A stretch of DNA of 64,000 nt from Caldilineaceae bacterium (GCA_020433455.1 JAGRCP010000012.1:33912-97911), one strand, 5' to 3'; shown: positions 30,249 to 39,625, counted from the stretch's first letter. Numbers and translations: made by a program. The notes: generated from the sequence alone by a model not told the origin.

Positions 30249-31610
30249 ATGCTGCGCCGATTTTTGGTTTTATCTACCCTTGCCCTTGTGCTGATTTTGC
30301 CGGCCGCGTGCGCTGCGCCCGCTGCGGATAGCGAAAATGCCGCGGCCGCAGAGGCGCCGGCCGCGGAGGAAGCGGCGGGCCAGGATGTGGAGGGCGCGCC
30401 CCAGCCGGAACCGGCGGAGGGACTGGATGATCCAAGTTCCGAATCGAGCGCAACCAATGCCGTCCCCATCTACAACTCCTGGGACGAGGTGCTGAACGCG
30501 GCCCAGGGTACAACCGTCACCTGGTCTCTGTGGGGCGGCTCGGAGACCATCAACGCGCATGTAGATGAGTTCATCGGCCAATCGCTGCTGGAACAATACG
30601 GCGTCACGCTGGAACGAGCGCCGCTGGACAATACGGCCGACGCCGTTAACCAGGTTTTGAACGAAAAAGCCGCCGGGCGGGAGAGCAGCGGCAGCATTGA
30701 TGCCATCTGGATCAACGGGGATAATTTCCGCGCGCTGAAGGACGCCGGCGCGCTCTACGGCCCCTTCGTCGCAATCCTGCCCAACGCCGGGCTGGTGGAT
30801 TGGCGCAACGCCGCGGTGGGCTACGACTTCGGCGTGGCGGTGGACGGCTACGAGTCGCCCTGGGCCGGTTTTCAGTGGGTGCTGGAGTACAACCGCGCCA
30901 CGGTAGGCGACAACCCGCCCCGCACCTTTGACGATCTGCGCACGTGGATCGAGGAAAACCCCGGTCGCTTTACCTATCCCGCTCCGCCCAATCACGTGGG
31001 CGCAGCCTTTGTGCGCCAGCTTTTTTACTGGGCCGCGGGATCGTCCGAGCCCTTTCTGGGCGAATTTGATCAAGCCGTCTTTAATGAATACGCGCCCGTG
31101 GTATGGGAATATCTGAACGCCATTGAGCCTAATCTCTGGCGCGGCGGCCAGACCTATCCGGATCCGGCGACGATGACCGAACTCCTGGCCAATCAGGCGA
31201 TCGACTTCAATATGGAATACGATTCCAGCCGCGCGTCTACTTACATCCGCGAGGGCCTTTATCCCGACGCCATCCGCACGACAGTGCTGGAGAGCGGTAC
31301 GTTGGCCAATGTCAGTTATATCGCCATACCCTATAACGCGTCCAACCCCGCGGGCGCGCTGGTGTTGGCCAATTATCTGCTCTCGCCCGAGTACCAAACG
31401 GCCATTACCGATCCCGAAATATTGGGCTGGAAGATGGTTATTGATCCGACGCGGCTCAGCGAGGCTGAGCAGGCTGCCCTGGCCGAAACGACCCGAGGCG
31501 TGGCTACCCTCTCCGCAGATGCGCTCAGCAGCGCAGCCCTGCCTGAAATGAACGCTGACTGGCTTCCGGCCATTAAGCGCGGCTGGGAAGAGAACGTCCT
31601 TCAACGTTAG
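30249..31610 (+). CDS. YnjB-like ABC transporter substrate-binding lipoprotein
   Basis: 453 residues from the ATG at 30249 with AAAGGAG 5 bases upstream. An in-frame ATG at 30231 lies before that site and is rejected. The lipobox is LPAACA, followed by an Ala/Glu-rich tether. The mature domain opens VTWSLWGGSETINAHVDEFI and has AIWINGDNF, the pattern of the YnjB family of uncharacterised binding proteins. No permease or ATPase gene of the YnjC/YnjD type is adjacent. The substrate is unknown. Confidence 0.82.
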   Translation: MLRRFLVLSTLALVLILPAACAAPAADSENAAAAEAPAAEEAAGQDVEGAPQPEPAEGLDDPSSESSATNAVPIYNSWDEVLNAAQGTTVTWSLWGGSETINAHVDEFIGQSLLEQYGVTLERAPLDNTADAVNQVLNEKAAGRESSGSIDAIWINGDNFRALKDAGALYGPFVAILPNAGLVDWRNAAVGYDFGVAVDGYESPWAGFQWVLEYNRATVGDNPPRTFDDLRTWIEENPGRFTYPAPPNHVGAAFVRQLFYWAAGSSEPFLGEFDQAVFNEYAPVVWEYLNAIEPNLWRGGQTYPDPATMTELLANQAIDFNMEYDSSRASTYIREGLYPDAIRTTVLESGTLANVSYIAIPYNASNPAGALVLANYLLSPEYQTAITDPEILGWKMVIDPTRLSEAEQAALAETTRGVATLSADALSSAALPEMNADWLPAIKRGWEENVLQR

Positions 31611-31894
31611 GCGTCAGTTCTTTCTGGAAACCGGCGGCGGATTGGGCGGAAAAATCGTCCGCCTTGCTCTTTGATCGCGACGCCGCCGTCCCCGTACGCA
31701 CTACACCTTAACCGAATATTTACGACTCCTTGGCGTTGCGTTAATTTAGCGCGCTATAATGGGGAAATGGGAGATTCGGTGCAGTCAATCGGGAAATGGT
31801 TTTCGCAACTTTGGGGCAGCCACAGGTCTAAATTCTGTTGTTTGTCGGGATTATTTTAAGACGCTTGTTGCTTTGGCGTCTTTAGGCTATACTA
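31611..31894 (+). other. Intergenic region with two promoter-like sites and hairpins
   Basis: A hairpin GGCGGA/TCCGCC (31645-31663) follows the YnjB-like gene and is a weak terminator. A TATAAT at 31755-31760 is followed, 5 bases later, by a 30-codon frame (MGDSVQSIGKWFSQLWG...). Then AAGACGC/GCGTCTT forms a hairpin at about 31858-31883. This could be a short leaderless peptide gene or a small RNA of about 120 bases; neither is proven. Confidence 0.35.
31865..31893 (+). promoter_or_regulatory. Promoter of the ugp-like operon
   Basis: TTGTTG (31865-31870), 17-base spacer, TATACT (31888-31893). The first downstream frame is the glyoxalase remnant at 31960, directly joined to ugpA. Confidence 0.55.
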
Positions 31895-31959
31895 GCCCCC
31901 TCCCTGTTACTCCTTTTGTTAATCGTTAGCCAACTCTTTTCGAGCGGGAAGTTTTTTGT

Positions 31960-32091
31960 ATGGAATATTATCAGGGTTGTCTGATCGACCATGTCCACCT
32001 ACGGATCGCCGATGTGGAGGAGAGTAGGCGCTTGTATCAAGCTGTCTTTTTAACCGTCGATGACCCCAATCCCCGAAGCTATTTGCCATAA
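31960..32091 (+). pseudogene. Glyoxalase/VOC-family remnant leading into ugpA
   Basis: 43 codons. Residues 8-30 (LIDHVHLRIADVEESRRLYQAV) are the first beta-alpha unit of a vicinal-oxygen-chelate protein. The rest (FLTVDDPNPRSYLP) is unlike the family, so about 80-100 residues have been lost. Its TAA overlaps the ATG of ugpA (TAATG), so it may now serve as a translated leader for the operon. Confidence 0.6.
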
Positions 32092-33050
32092 TGAGCCAAG
32101 CAACACATTCCACTTCCGTGACGTCAACCCCGGCCCCGTCTGCCGCGCGTCGCCGCAAGCGTATTCTGAGCGCGCTGGAGGGCTACCTGTATCTGGCTCC
32201 CACGCTGATCGGGCTGGCGCTTTTCGTTTACATTCCCATTTTTACGTCGTTTCGCCTAAGCCTCAACCGCATCGCGCCCTTCGGCAACCGCATGCGCTTT
32301 GTAGGTTTTGAGAATTACGTCAACCTCCTCACCGATTCTGATTATTGGAACAGCGTGCGCATTACCCTGCTTTTTGTGTTGGGGACGGTGCCGACGGGGA
32401 TATTTCTGGCTGTGGTGCTGGCGATTTTACTATCGTATCCCGTCGCACATTTGAAGTCTCTGCACCGCACCCTCATCTTTGTCCCTGTGATCATCAGCAG
32501 CGCGGTGGCGGGCGTACTCTTCCGCTGGCTTTTCCACCCGGTGGTCGGCTATCTGAATTTCTGGATGGTGCAGGCGGGCTTCTTCGACAGCATGAAGGAT
32601 GCGCCCAACTGGCTGGCCTCCAAGAACTGGGCCCTGCTGGCGGTGATCATCGCTACGACCTGGCGCCAGCTCGGCTTCAACGTGATTATTGCGCTGGCCG
32701 GCGTCCAAAACATCGACGAGACCTTTTACGATGCTTCCAAAGTTGACGGCGCGGGCACGCTTCAGCGACTGCGCCATATTACCCTGCCGCTCCTCTCGCC
32801 TACCCTCTTTTTCCTGCTCATCATCAACGTGATTTACAGCTTCCAGGCATTCGGCGAGATCCACGTCCTGACCGAGGGCGGACCGGGCCGGGCTACAACC
32901 ACTTTGGTCTATTCTATCTTCTACGATGCGTTCGTGGGCACGCCCCAGCGGGGAATTGCCTCGGCCCAGGCCTACATTTTGGCCGTCATGGTGGTGGTTA
33001 TGTCCTATATCAACTTTGCCGTGGTCAACCGACGGGTGCACTATCAATAA
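32091..33050 (+). CDS. ugpA: UgpA-like ABC transporter permease
   Basis: 319 residues with six hydrophobic segments and the EAA loop DASKVDGAGTLQRLRHITLP near residue 220. The phrase FQAFGEIHVLTEGGPGRATT is typical of UgpA/MalF permeases. It is joined by TAATG overlaps both to the upstream glyoxalase remnant and to ugpE. With the UgpB-type binding protein downstream it should import glycerol-3-phosphate or a glycerophosphodiester, although sugar substrates are possible. No ATPase gene is present here. Confidence 0.85.
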   Translation: MSQATHSTSVTSTPAPSAARRRKRILSALEGYLYLAPTLIGLALFVYIPIFTSFRLSLNRIAPFGNRMRFVGFENYVNLLTDSDYWNSVRITLLFVLGTVPTGIFLAVVLAILLSYPVAHLKSLHRTLIFVPVIISSAVAGVLFRWLFHPVVGYLNFWMVQAGFFDSMKDAPNWLASKNWALLAVIIATTWRQLGFNVIIALAGVQNIDETFYDASKVDGAGTLQRLRHITLPLLSPTLFFLLIINVIYSFQAFGEIHVLTEGGPGRATTTLVYSIFYDAFVGTPQRGIASAQAYILAVMVVVMSYINFAVVNRRVHYQ

Positions 33051-33913
33051 TGACCATCACAACGGAACGTTCCGCATCGACCAGGCGTCGCTTTCAATAC
33101 GGCGACCTCATCGTTCATATCCTGCTTCTCAGCCTGGGGATATTGATCGCCCTGCCGATTTTTATCGGCTTCTTTACCAGCTTCAAGCAGCCCACCCAGG
33201 TGATGACCTTCCCGCCCCAACTCATCCCCCGAGATTGGACGCTGGCGAATTATCGGGTGGCGCTGGAAGTAACGCCCTTTGGTCGCTACCTGCTCAACAG
33301 TACGATCCAGTCCGGCATCATCATGATTGGGCAGGTGCTCTTTAGCGTGCTGGCCGCGTATGCCTTCGCTCTGCTGGATTTCCCCGGGCGCAACCTGCTC
33401 TTTTATCTGGTGCTGGGCAGCTTGATGATCCCTTTTGAACTGGTCTTTATTCCCAATTTTCAACTGGTTTCCAGCCTGAATTGGGGGGATACCTACGCGG
33501 GTTTGACCGTACCCTTTCTGGCCAGCGCCTTTGGCGTCTTTATGCTGCGTCAGTTTTTCCTCACCGTGCCCAAGGAGTATCGGGACTCGTCCAAAATTGA
33601 CGGCGCGGGCAACTGGCGCTATCTCTGGCAAATTCTCGTGCCGTTGAGCAAAGGGGCCATCGGCGCTTTTGCGATCTTTGCTTTTCTCAGCGCCTGGAAT
33701 CAATATCTGTGGCCGCTTATCATCACCAACTCGGTCAAGATGCGCACGCTCCAAATCGGCATTCGCTTTTTTATGACCCAACTGGACCGGGGCAGCGACT
33801 GGGGAGCGGTTATGGCCGGCTCCATGATCGCGATTGTGCCCGCGCTGATCGTCTTTTTGCTGGCCCAGAAGCAGCTTGTGCGGGGCATCGCCATGTCTGG
33901 TCTGAAGGGATAA
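33050..33913 (+). CDS. ugpE: UgpE-like ABC transporter permease
   Basis: 287 residues with six membrane segments. The EAA loop reads DSSKIDGAGNWRYLWQILVP near residue 182, and FLSAWNQYLWPLIITNS follows, as in UgpE/MalG. The start overlaps the ugpA stop (TAATG), so translation is coupled. The C-terminus LVRGIAMSGLKG is the standard ending of this permease group. ugpB follows after 101 bases. Confidence 0.88.
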   Translation: MTITTERSASTRRRFQYGDLIVHILLLSLGILIALPIFIGFFTSFKQPTQVMTFPPQLIPRDWTLANYRVALEVTPFGRYLLNSTIQSGIIMIGQVLFSVLAAYAFALLDFPGRNLLFYLVLGSLMIPFELVFIPNFQLVSSLNWGDTYAGLTVPFLASAFGVFMLRQFFLTVPKEYRDSSKIDGAGNWRYLWQILVPLSKGAIGAFAIFAFLSAWNQYLWPLIITNSVKMRTLQIGIRFFMTQLDRGSDWGAVMAGSMIAIVPALIVFLLAQKQLVRGIAMSGLKG

Positions 33914-34014
33914 AATCATTGCGTTGTGATCAACGGCGTGCAAGCGCCGTTTTTCAAATCTTGTCTATGGGCTCGTCTGTCTCAATCACTATCTCAACCA
34001 CAAAGGAGAATTTT

Positions 34015-35430
34015 GTGAAACGATTCGCAACCACCCTTACCCTCCTCTTGATTTTTATGCTGGTTTTCGCCGCCTGCGCCGCACCGGTCGCGGCGCCGGA
34101 AGGCGACGCGGCAGCAACCGAAGCGCCGGCGGAAGAGGCGGCCGATGCCGGCGCCGCTGACGCGGCAGCCGACGGTGATGTTATCACGCTGGAGTTCTGG
34201 CACGCCATGAGCGGCAACCTGAACGATCTGGTTGACGAACTGGTCGCTCGCTTCAACGACAGCCAGGACGGGATCGTCGTCAACGCAACTTATCAGGGAA
34301 GCTACGATGATACCTACAATGCGCTGCTGGCTGCTTTCGATGCAGGTGGCGCGCCCAATATCGTCCAAAACTTTGACCTGGCCTCCCAGACCATGATCGA
34401 TACCGGCCGTTTGGTTCCCGCCTGGCAGCTCATGGAAGCTGACGGTTATGATGCAAGCGTCTTTGTTGACGCCGTGCGCGATTACTATTCCGATGAGAAC
34501 GGCATGGTCGGCATGGCCTTCAACAGCAGCACGCCGCTGGTCTACTACAACGCCGATATGCTGGCCGCCGCCGGCGTGGAAATGCCCGAGGGCAGCATGT
34601 CCTTCAGCGAGTTCAAAGCCCTGTGCGACCAGATCCTGGCTGCCGACGATGCGCCGCCTTACTGCGTCACCTTCGGGCAGGTCGGCTGGTACTTTGAGGA
34701 GATCCTGGCCAATAGCGGTGGTCTCTACTTCAACGAGAACAACGGTCGTACCGGTCGCCCCACGGAAGTTGTGTTCAACCAGGAGCAGGGTGTCGAGGTC
34801 TTCTCCTTCCTGACCGGGCTCATCTCCGAGGGCTATGCGCCGAACCTGGGCAATACCTGGACCGATACGGACAGCACCTTCCTCACCCAACAGGCTGCTA
34901 TAATTTTTGACTCTACGTCGGATGTCTCCATCATCCAGAACAGCGAGTTCCAGGTTGACACGACCTACATTCCCCATTCCGACAGCAGCGATCGCAACGG
35001 CGTCGTCATTGGCGGCGCGGCCCTGTGGCTGATCGACTCGGGTGATGAAGCAGTGAACAATGCGGCCTGGCAGTTCATGAAGTTCCTGGCTGAACCGGCC
35101 CAGCAGATCACCTGGCATACGGGTTCGGGCTACTTCCCGGTGCGCAAGGACGTGCAGGAGAGCGAAGAGATTCAGACCTTCTGGGCCGAGAATCCCAACT
35201 TCCAGACGGCAGTGGACCAGCTGTTCACCACGCCTACCACGCTGGATGACGGCACGCCCAATTACGCCGTGCTGGGCGGCCGCGCCGGTCCCTTCCCGGC
35301 CATCCGTCGCCTGATTGTAGAGGCCTATAGTCGTGTGCTGAACGACGGCCTTTCGCCCCAGGAAGCCCTGGACGAGGCCGCGGAAAAGGCCAACGATGAG
35401 CTGGCCAACTACAACGCCTTCTTCGAATAA
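34015..35430 (+). CDS. ugpB: UgpB-like substrate-binding lipoprotein
   Basis: 471 residues from the GTG at 34015, preceded by AAAGGAG; an ATG at 33967 lies before that site. Lipobox FAACAA, then an Ala/Glu tether. The mature domain (LEFWHAMSGNLNDLVDELV, FNSSTPLVYYNADML, GGAALW, WHTGSGYFPVRKDV, late QALDEA) follows E. coli UgpB along its full length as I recall it, favouring glycerol-3-phosphate-type ligands. A 19-bp hairpin terminator closes the operon. Confidence 0.87.
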   Translation: MKRFATTLTLLLIFMLVFAACAAPVAAPEGDAAATEAPAEEAADAGAADAAADGDVITLEFWHAMSGNLNDLVDELVARFNDSQDGIVVNATYQGSYDDTYNALLAAFDAGGAPNIVQNFDLASQTMIDTGRLVPAWQLMEADGYDASVFVDAVRDYYSDENGMVGMAFNSSTPLVYYNADMLAAAGVEMPEGSMSFSEFKALCDQILAADDAPPYCVTFGQVGWYFEEILANSGGLYFNENNGRTGRPTEVVFNQEQGVEVFSFLTGLISEGYAPNLGNTWTDTDSTFLTQQAAIIFDSTSDVSIIQNSEFQVDTTYIPHSDSSDRNGVVIGGAALWLIDSGDEAVNNAAWQFMKFLAEPAQQITWHTGSGYFPVRKDVQESEEIQTFWAENPNFQTAVDQLFTTPTTLDDGTPNYAVLGGRAGPFPAIRRLIVEAYSRVLNDGLSPQEALDEAAEKANDELANYNAFFE

Positions 35431-35561
35431 GCCGCTGCAATAAAGTGGTAAACAGGCATCTGCGGGGCGCCGCCTGACACGTGACGCGTGGATATTGGGG
35501 GCGTGAGGCCGTGGCTCTGCCACGGGAGAATGCCTTGCGGCGTTACTCGCATGAAGTTTGC

Positions 35562-35612
35562 AAAACATGAGCACGATTAGGCATACTGGCTCTAATCGTG
35601 CTCATGTTTTTT
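35562..35612 (+). terminator. Rho-independent terminator of the ugp operon
   Basis: AAAACATGAGCACGATTAG (35562-35580) pairs perfectly with its complement at 35592-35610, which ends in a T-run. It lies about 130 bases after the ugpB stop; the stretch between holds no gene. Confidence 0.9.
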
Positions 35613-35683
35613 GATTTTGCAGGACTCGATGGGATTGCAGGGAGCGATCCTCTCTGACAATCGATCTTGAGGAGCAATGCAGA

Positions 35684-36229
35684 ATGAGCGGCCAATACCC
35701 CGATCAATCGATCCACTTTCGCGAAACGCAACCCATGAATCGGGTCGCGTGGGTCATGTTTTTCGTCATCGCAATTTGTGCGCTCATGTGGTATACGCTC
35801 ATCGTGCAGGTTTTTCTTGGCCGCCCCGTGGGGACGAATCCCTCTCCAGACTGGATGGTGTGGCTCTTCTGGCTGATCTTCGGCATTCTTTTTCCCCTGG
35901 CTTTCTACTACATGCGCCTGGAGGTGATTGTGGATCCCGCTGCCGTGCAGATCGATTTTCGTCCTATCCTGACGCGCACCATCCCCTTGTCTGATATCGT
36001 CGCCGCTGAACCCCGCACCTATGATCCGTTGCGCGAATACGGCGGCTGGGGCATTCGCGGCGTCATGGGCAAAAAGAAGGCCTACACCACCACCGGCCGC
36101 GAAGGCGTAGAGCTGACCCTGCGCAGCGGCGAACGGCTGATGATCGGCTCTCAGCATCCCGGGATTTTGGCCGAAACCATCAACAATCTGCGGGAACTAT
36201 CTCCGGCACTCCCAGGCAGCGGTCCGTAA
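35684..36229 (+). CDS. Two-helix membrane protein (DUF6141-like)
   Basis: 181 residues with two membrane helices (about 20-44 and 58-78). A cytoplasmic PH-like beta domain follows (MRLEVIVDPAAVQIDFRPILTRTIPLSDI, then GREGVELTLRSGERLMIGSQHP). The pattern of 'conversion of a local potential by a short PH domain' resembles DUF6141 and related bacterial PH-domain membrane proteins. No partner gene is adjacent and no function is established. Confidence 0.75.
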   Translation: MSGQYPDQSIHFRETQPMNRVAWVMFFVIAICALMWYTLIVQVFLGRPVGTNPSPDWMVWLFWLIFGILFPLAFYYMRLEVIVDPAAVQIDFRPILTRTIPLSDIVAAEPRTYDPLREYGGWGIRGVMGKKKAYTTTGREGVELTLRSGERLMIGSQHPGILAETINNLRELSPALPGSGP

Positions 36230-36291
36230 TCGCTCTGTTATTGACGGGCAATTACTAATTTTCGAGCCCCGACTGCACTCGCTGTTATCGA

Positions 36292-37056
36292 TTACGCCGC
36301 GTCCCAGCCGCCGTCGGCCGCGATGACCGCGCCGTTGATGTAGCGGGCCTCATCCGAAGCAAGGAAGAGGGCCAATGCCGCAATGTCCTTGGCTTCCAGG
36401 TACGCGGGGGCGATGTTGGCAAATTCGCCTGCGCGCTGGGCCCCCGCCGGGTCCAGGCGTTCGGACGGCATGCTCTCGCCGATATTGGTTTGGGTCGCGC
36501 CCGGACAAATCGCATTACAGCGAATGCCCCACTTGGCGTACATCCAGGCCGTATTGCGTGTGAGCCCCAGCAGACCGTGCTTGGAGGCCGTGTAGGCCGC
36601 GCCGGCCGCGCCGCCGTGCAGCGCCGCGGTAGACGCTACGTTGACGATAGAGCCGCCGCCTTCCGCCAGCATGTATTGCACAGCGCGCCGGCAGGTAAAC
36701 ATGGGCCCGTCCAGGTTGACGCCCATGACTTTGCGCCAGACGTCATCAGACAACTCCCCTACGCCCTGCATGTAGTCCATCACCCCGGCATTGTTGCACA
36801 GCACGTTCAGACCGCCGAAGGTTGCAATGGCCTGGTCGATCAGGCTTTCGGCGCTCTGCTGGTTTGAGATATCGCCCTGTACGCCGATGATGGCTCCGCC
36901 TTCGCGTTCGATTTGCTCGACTGCGGCCGCGAGACGCTCGCCGTTCCAATCCGCGGCCACGACCTTGGCGCCTTCAGCCGCGAAGCGCGTAGCCATGGCC
37001 AAGCCCATGCCGGAGGCAGCTCCGGTGATGACGGTAACTTTGCCCTGCAGTCTCAT
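36292..37056 (-). CDS. Short-chain dehydrogenase/reductase
   Basis: 254 residues from the ATG at 37056, behind AAAAGGAG; longer frames lack support. Classical SDR: cofactor loop TGAASGMG (11-18), Asp36 after the second strand (favours NAD), NNAG (88-91), catalytic Ser142, and Tyr155-Lys159 (YTASK). The tail VIAADGGWDAA resembles the usual 'VDGG' ending. It oxidises or reduces a hydroxy or keto group; the substrate is not predictable. It is transcribed divergently from the DinB-like gene. Confidence 0.92.
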   Translation of the reverse strand: MRLQGKVTVITGAASGMGLAMATRFAAEGAKVVAADWNGERLAAAVEQIEREGGAIIGVQGDISNQQSAESLIDQAIATFGGLNVLCNNAGVMDYMQGVGELSDDVWRKVMGVNLDGPMFTCRRAVQYMLAEGGGSIVNVASTAALHGGAAGAAYTASKHGLLGLTRNTAWMYAKWGIRCNAICPGATQTNIGESMPSERLDPAGAQRAGEFANIAPAYLEAKDIAALALFLASDEARYINGAVIAADGGWDAA

Positions 37057-37199
37057 GTTGAGCTCCTTTTGCCGCTGAAGGTAGAATGTGGGGGTAATCG
37101 CTATTCGGTTAGAGAAAAAGCGGGTTAGAGCACACCTACTATAGCGCGCTGGGAACGTCTGTGTCAATCGTCTTTTTTTTGGATTGGAGCCAACCAATT

Positions 37200-37679
37200 A
37201 TGACCACCCAAACCGGTTCAACGTATGCCGCCCTGCTGCAAGAGAGCTTCGACCGCTTGCTGGCCCTCTACACCGAACTTTCGCCCCAGGAGGTCGAGCG
37301 CGCTGAATTGGGCGACGGTTGGACGCCCAAGACGCTGCTGGCCCATGTGGGCTTTTGGGACGATTTCCAGACTCAACGCATGGAAGAGGCGGTGAAGGGC
37401 GTCTCGGCCATGAGGGGCGTTATGTGGCCCGAAGAGGACAACGACGCCCGCATAGCCGCGGACAGCGTCCGCTCCTGGCCGGAAGTGGCGGCGCAAGCGA
37501 CTGCCGCGCGCCGGCGTATGATCGCGTTTGCCGCCGCTCTGGATGATGACGCCCTCACGCGCGCGTATCCTGAGGGAAAGCGGATGCTTTCCCTCAGCAC
37601 GTTGCTCACGCATATGGTCCGGCACACGGAAGAGCATGCCGCGCTCTTGCGCGCTTATGGGGCAGATCGAGCGGAGTAG
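37200..37679 (+). CDS. DinB/ClbS-like four-helix protein
   Basis: 159 residues from the ATG at 37200 (MTTQTGSTYAALLQES). DinB-fold pattern: LLAHVGFWDDFQTQRMEEAV with a metal-ligand-type His near residue 43, and a late HMVRHTEEHAALL providing two more histidines. Family members act in thiol-dependent transferases or in ClbS-like resistance; the exact role is unknown. An ATG at 37161 lacks a ribosome site. Confidence 0.75.
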   Translation: MTTQTGSTYAALLQESFDRLLALYTELSPQEVERAELGDGWTPKTLLAHVGFWDDFQTQRMEEAVKGVSAMRGVMWPEEDNDARIAADSVRSWPEVAAQATAARRRMIAFAAALDDDALTRAYPEGKRMLSLSTLLTHMVRHTEEHAALLRAYGADRAE

Positions 37680-37806
37680 ATTTATGCTTGATGATTGGTT
37701 ATCTTTCGTATGCATGACCGCACTTAACCGTAGCCGTATAAAGCCCGCATCCGACGATTTCAAACAAGCGATGAGGAGGCTTTTCACAGCGTTATGGCGG
37801 CTGCCG

Positions 37807-38724
37807 TTAGGGCGCGGAATCTTGCTCAAACCGGGCAACTGCATTTCTAACCGAATCATCATTTTTGCGAAGTAGTTGCTGCGCTATATCCAAAGATGCG
37901 CCGGTTAACAGCATGACCAACGCCGGTTTTATCTGGAAGTCGGTCGTTTTCAAAGTTTGGCGGGCGATTTCGGCGTCTACGTCTGCGGCTTCTTGCAAAA
38001 TAAGGGCGGCTCGCTGGCGCAACTTGGCGTTTGTAGGGCGAACGTCAACCATCAAGTTGCCGTACACTTTTCCAAGTTGCACCATTGAGGCGGTGGAAAG
38101 CATATTCAAGACCATTTTCTGCGCCGTTCCTGCCTTCATCCGGCTTGATCCGGCGATCACTTCCGGCCCTACAACTGGGACAATTGCGATGTCGGCTGCT
38201 TGCGCTAATTTTGAATTTGGGTTGCAGGTTAGCCCGATGGTGGCTGCGCCTCGAATTTTTGCCTCGGCGATAGCGCCCAAAGCCCAAGGAGTGTTGCCGC
38301 TGGCGGCAATGCCAACCACGGTATCTTTTTTGTTTATGTGAAGCGATTGAACCAACGCTGCACCCGCTTCGGCATTGTCCTCCGCTGACTCAGCAGATTT
38401 GCGCAGGGCGCTTTCCCCACCGGCAATGATACCTTGCACCATTTCCGGCGGCGTATTGTAGGTAGGCGGAATCTCTGAGGCGTCCAACACGCCGATGCGT
38501 CCGCTGGTTCCCGCCCCGAAGTAAAGCAGCCGTCCGCCTTGTTTGAGGTGGGCCACAATTATATCAACAGCGCCGGCGATTTGGGGCAAGGTTTGGCGCA
38601 CCGCCTCAGCCACTTTGGCGTCTTCCTCGTTGATGAGGGTGACAATTTCCAGCGATGAGAGGGTGTCAATGGCCGCGGTGCGGGGATTACGCTTTTCAGT
38701 AGCAATAACAGGTTGATGTTTCAT
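37807..38724 (-). CDS. murQ: N-acetylmuramic acid 6-phosphate etherase
   Basis: 305 residues. SIS-type sugar-isomerase fold with family motifs TEKRNPRTAAIDTL, LLYFGAGTSGRIGVLDASE, GIAASGNTPW, EVIAGSSRMKAGTAQKMVLNM and DVRPTNAKLRQRA. It removes the lactyl ether of MurNAc-6-phosphate to give GlcNAc-6-phosphate and D-lactate. It is the last gene of the minus-strand amino-sugar operon and is separated from the kinase gene by a decayed gene of about 840 bases. Confidence 0.95.
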   Translation of the reverse strand: MKHQPVIATEKRNPRTAAIDTLSSLEIVTLINEEDAKVAEAVRQTLPQIAGAVDIIVAHLKQGGRLLYFGAGTSGRIGVLDASEIPPTYNTPPEMVQGIIAGGESALRKSAESAEDNAEAGAALVQSLHINKKDTVVGIAASGNTPWALGAIAEAKIRGAATIGLTCNPNSKLAQAADIAIVPVVGPEVIAGSSRMKAGTAQKMVLNMLSTASMVQLGKVYGNLMVDVRPTNAKLRQRAALILQEAADVDAEIARQTLKTTDFQIKPALVMLLTGASLDIAQQLLRKNDDSVRNAVARFEQDSAP

Positions 38725-38788
38725 TAGTTTGTTGCTTCAGATTTAGTATCTAACCAGTGAAGTCGTTGTAATTTGTGCAAGGAAATGG

Positions 38789-39625
38789 TCAAGCGGACGC
38801 GTCGAGACGCTGGGCAAATGGTGGGATGATGACTGTTTCGCTCAGTTTGAGAGCCATGGTGGCAGCCTGACGGCCCAATTCGGTCAGATAGTATTTGTAG
38901 CGTCGTTCGACGCGTTTGATGACACCATGAACCCACAATCGTTTAATCAGCCGTGTCACTTGAGCAGCATTGAAATTGCCAAGATGTTGACGCAACGCCC
39001 TGTTGGTGAAGCCTTGGATGACAAACTCGTCGCGTAACAAGGCGCGAAGGAGAGAAGCCTCCTCCTCAGAGAGGAGATGGAAGCCCTTGTAGCGACGCTG
39101 TTTGACCGTCTTGGTTTCAGTCAAGCTATGCAGTTTCCGGACGCCAATTTCTGGTGTCTCGACGGCAGAGATGAACATCTCGTAACGCCGGTTTGTGGCG
39201 ACGAGTTGTTCCTGCGGGGCGGTAGGCTGTAGATGCTCTTTCTCATGGGCGCTCACCTGGTCGTGGTTGTGCCGTCTCGATGATGGCATTCGCCTGGTCG
39301 AAGCCATCGATCTACAAAAATGCGTTCTCCTGCTGAACAAAGTTGATCCCGTAACGACGCAGTTGGGAAGCCAACCAGTTGTGTCCATTAGAGTAGAACT
39401 GTAGCCGAGCTCTTGCGCAATGAGCGCTGCATTCTCACGTATCAGGTCGCGTAGAGGCTGAGCAAATTCCTTGTAGTCGAAGATGCGAATCTGTTCTTTG
39501 TAGAGATATTTGGTCATGCCTTTGGCGTAACTCAGCAGTTGCAGATGACCAGCGATCACGATCCGGTCATAGCAATTAGGTACACCATGTATTTGCGCTG
39601 CGTATTTCTCGGGGAGTCGTTTCAT
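38789..39625 (-). pseudogene. Decayed gene with winged-helix C-terminus (internal deletion and frameshift)
   Basis: The first ~75 residues (LPEKYAAQIHGVPNCYDRIVIAG...) and the last ~145 (LVATNRRYEMFISAVETPE... to VIIPPFAQRLD) resemble the two ends of a family of about 450-500-residue uncharacterised proteins that I recall from environmental bacteria. The intervening part in this frame is nonsense. A shifted frame reads YSNGHNWLASQLRRYGINF and EIDGFDQAN-like sequence, a piece of the missing middle. So there is a large deletion plus a frameshift. It may be a mobile or selfish gene that entered between nagK and murQ. Confidence 0.6.

Noticed and set aside
33994..35574. 526-codon open frame on the minus strand opposite ugpB
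   Set aside because: Antisense to a full-length binding protein with a good start and lipobox; no independent support.
38789..39625. Intact 278-residue transcriptional regulator
   Set aside because: The middle is frameshifted relative to recognisable sequence in another frame, so the apparent full-length protein is a pseudogene reading.
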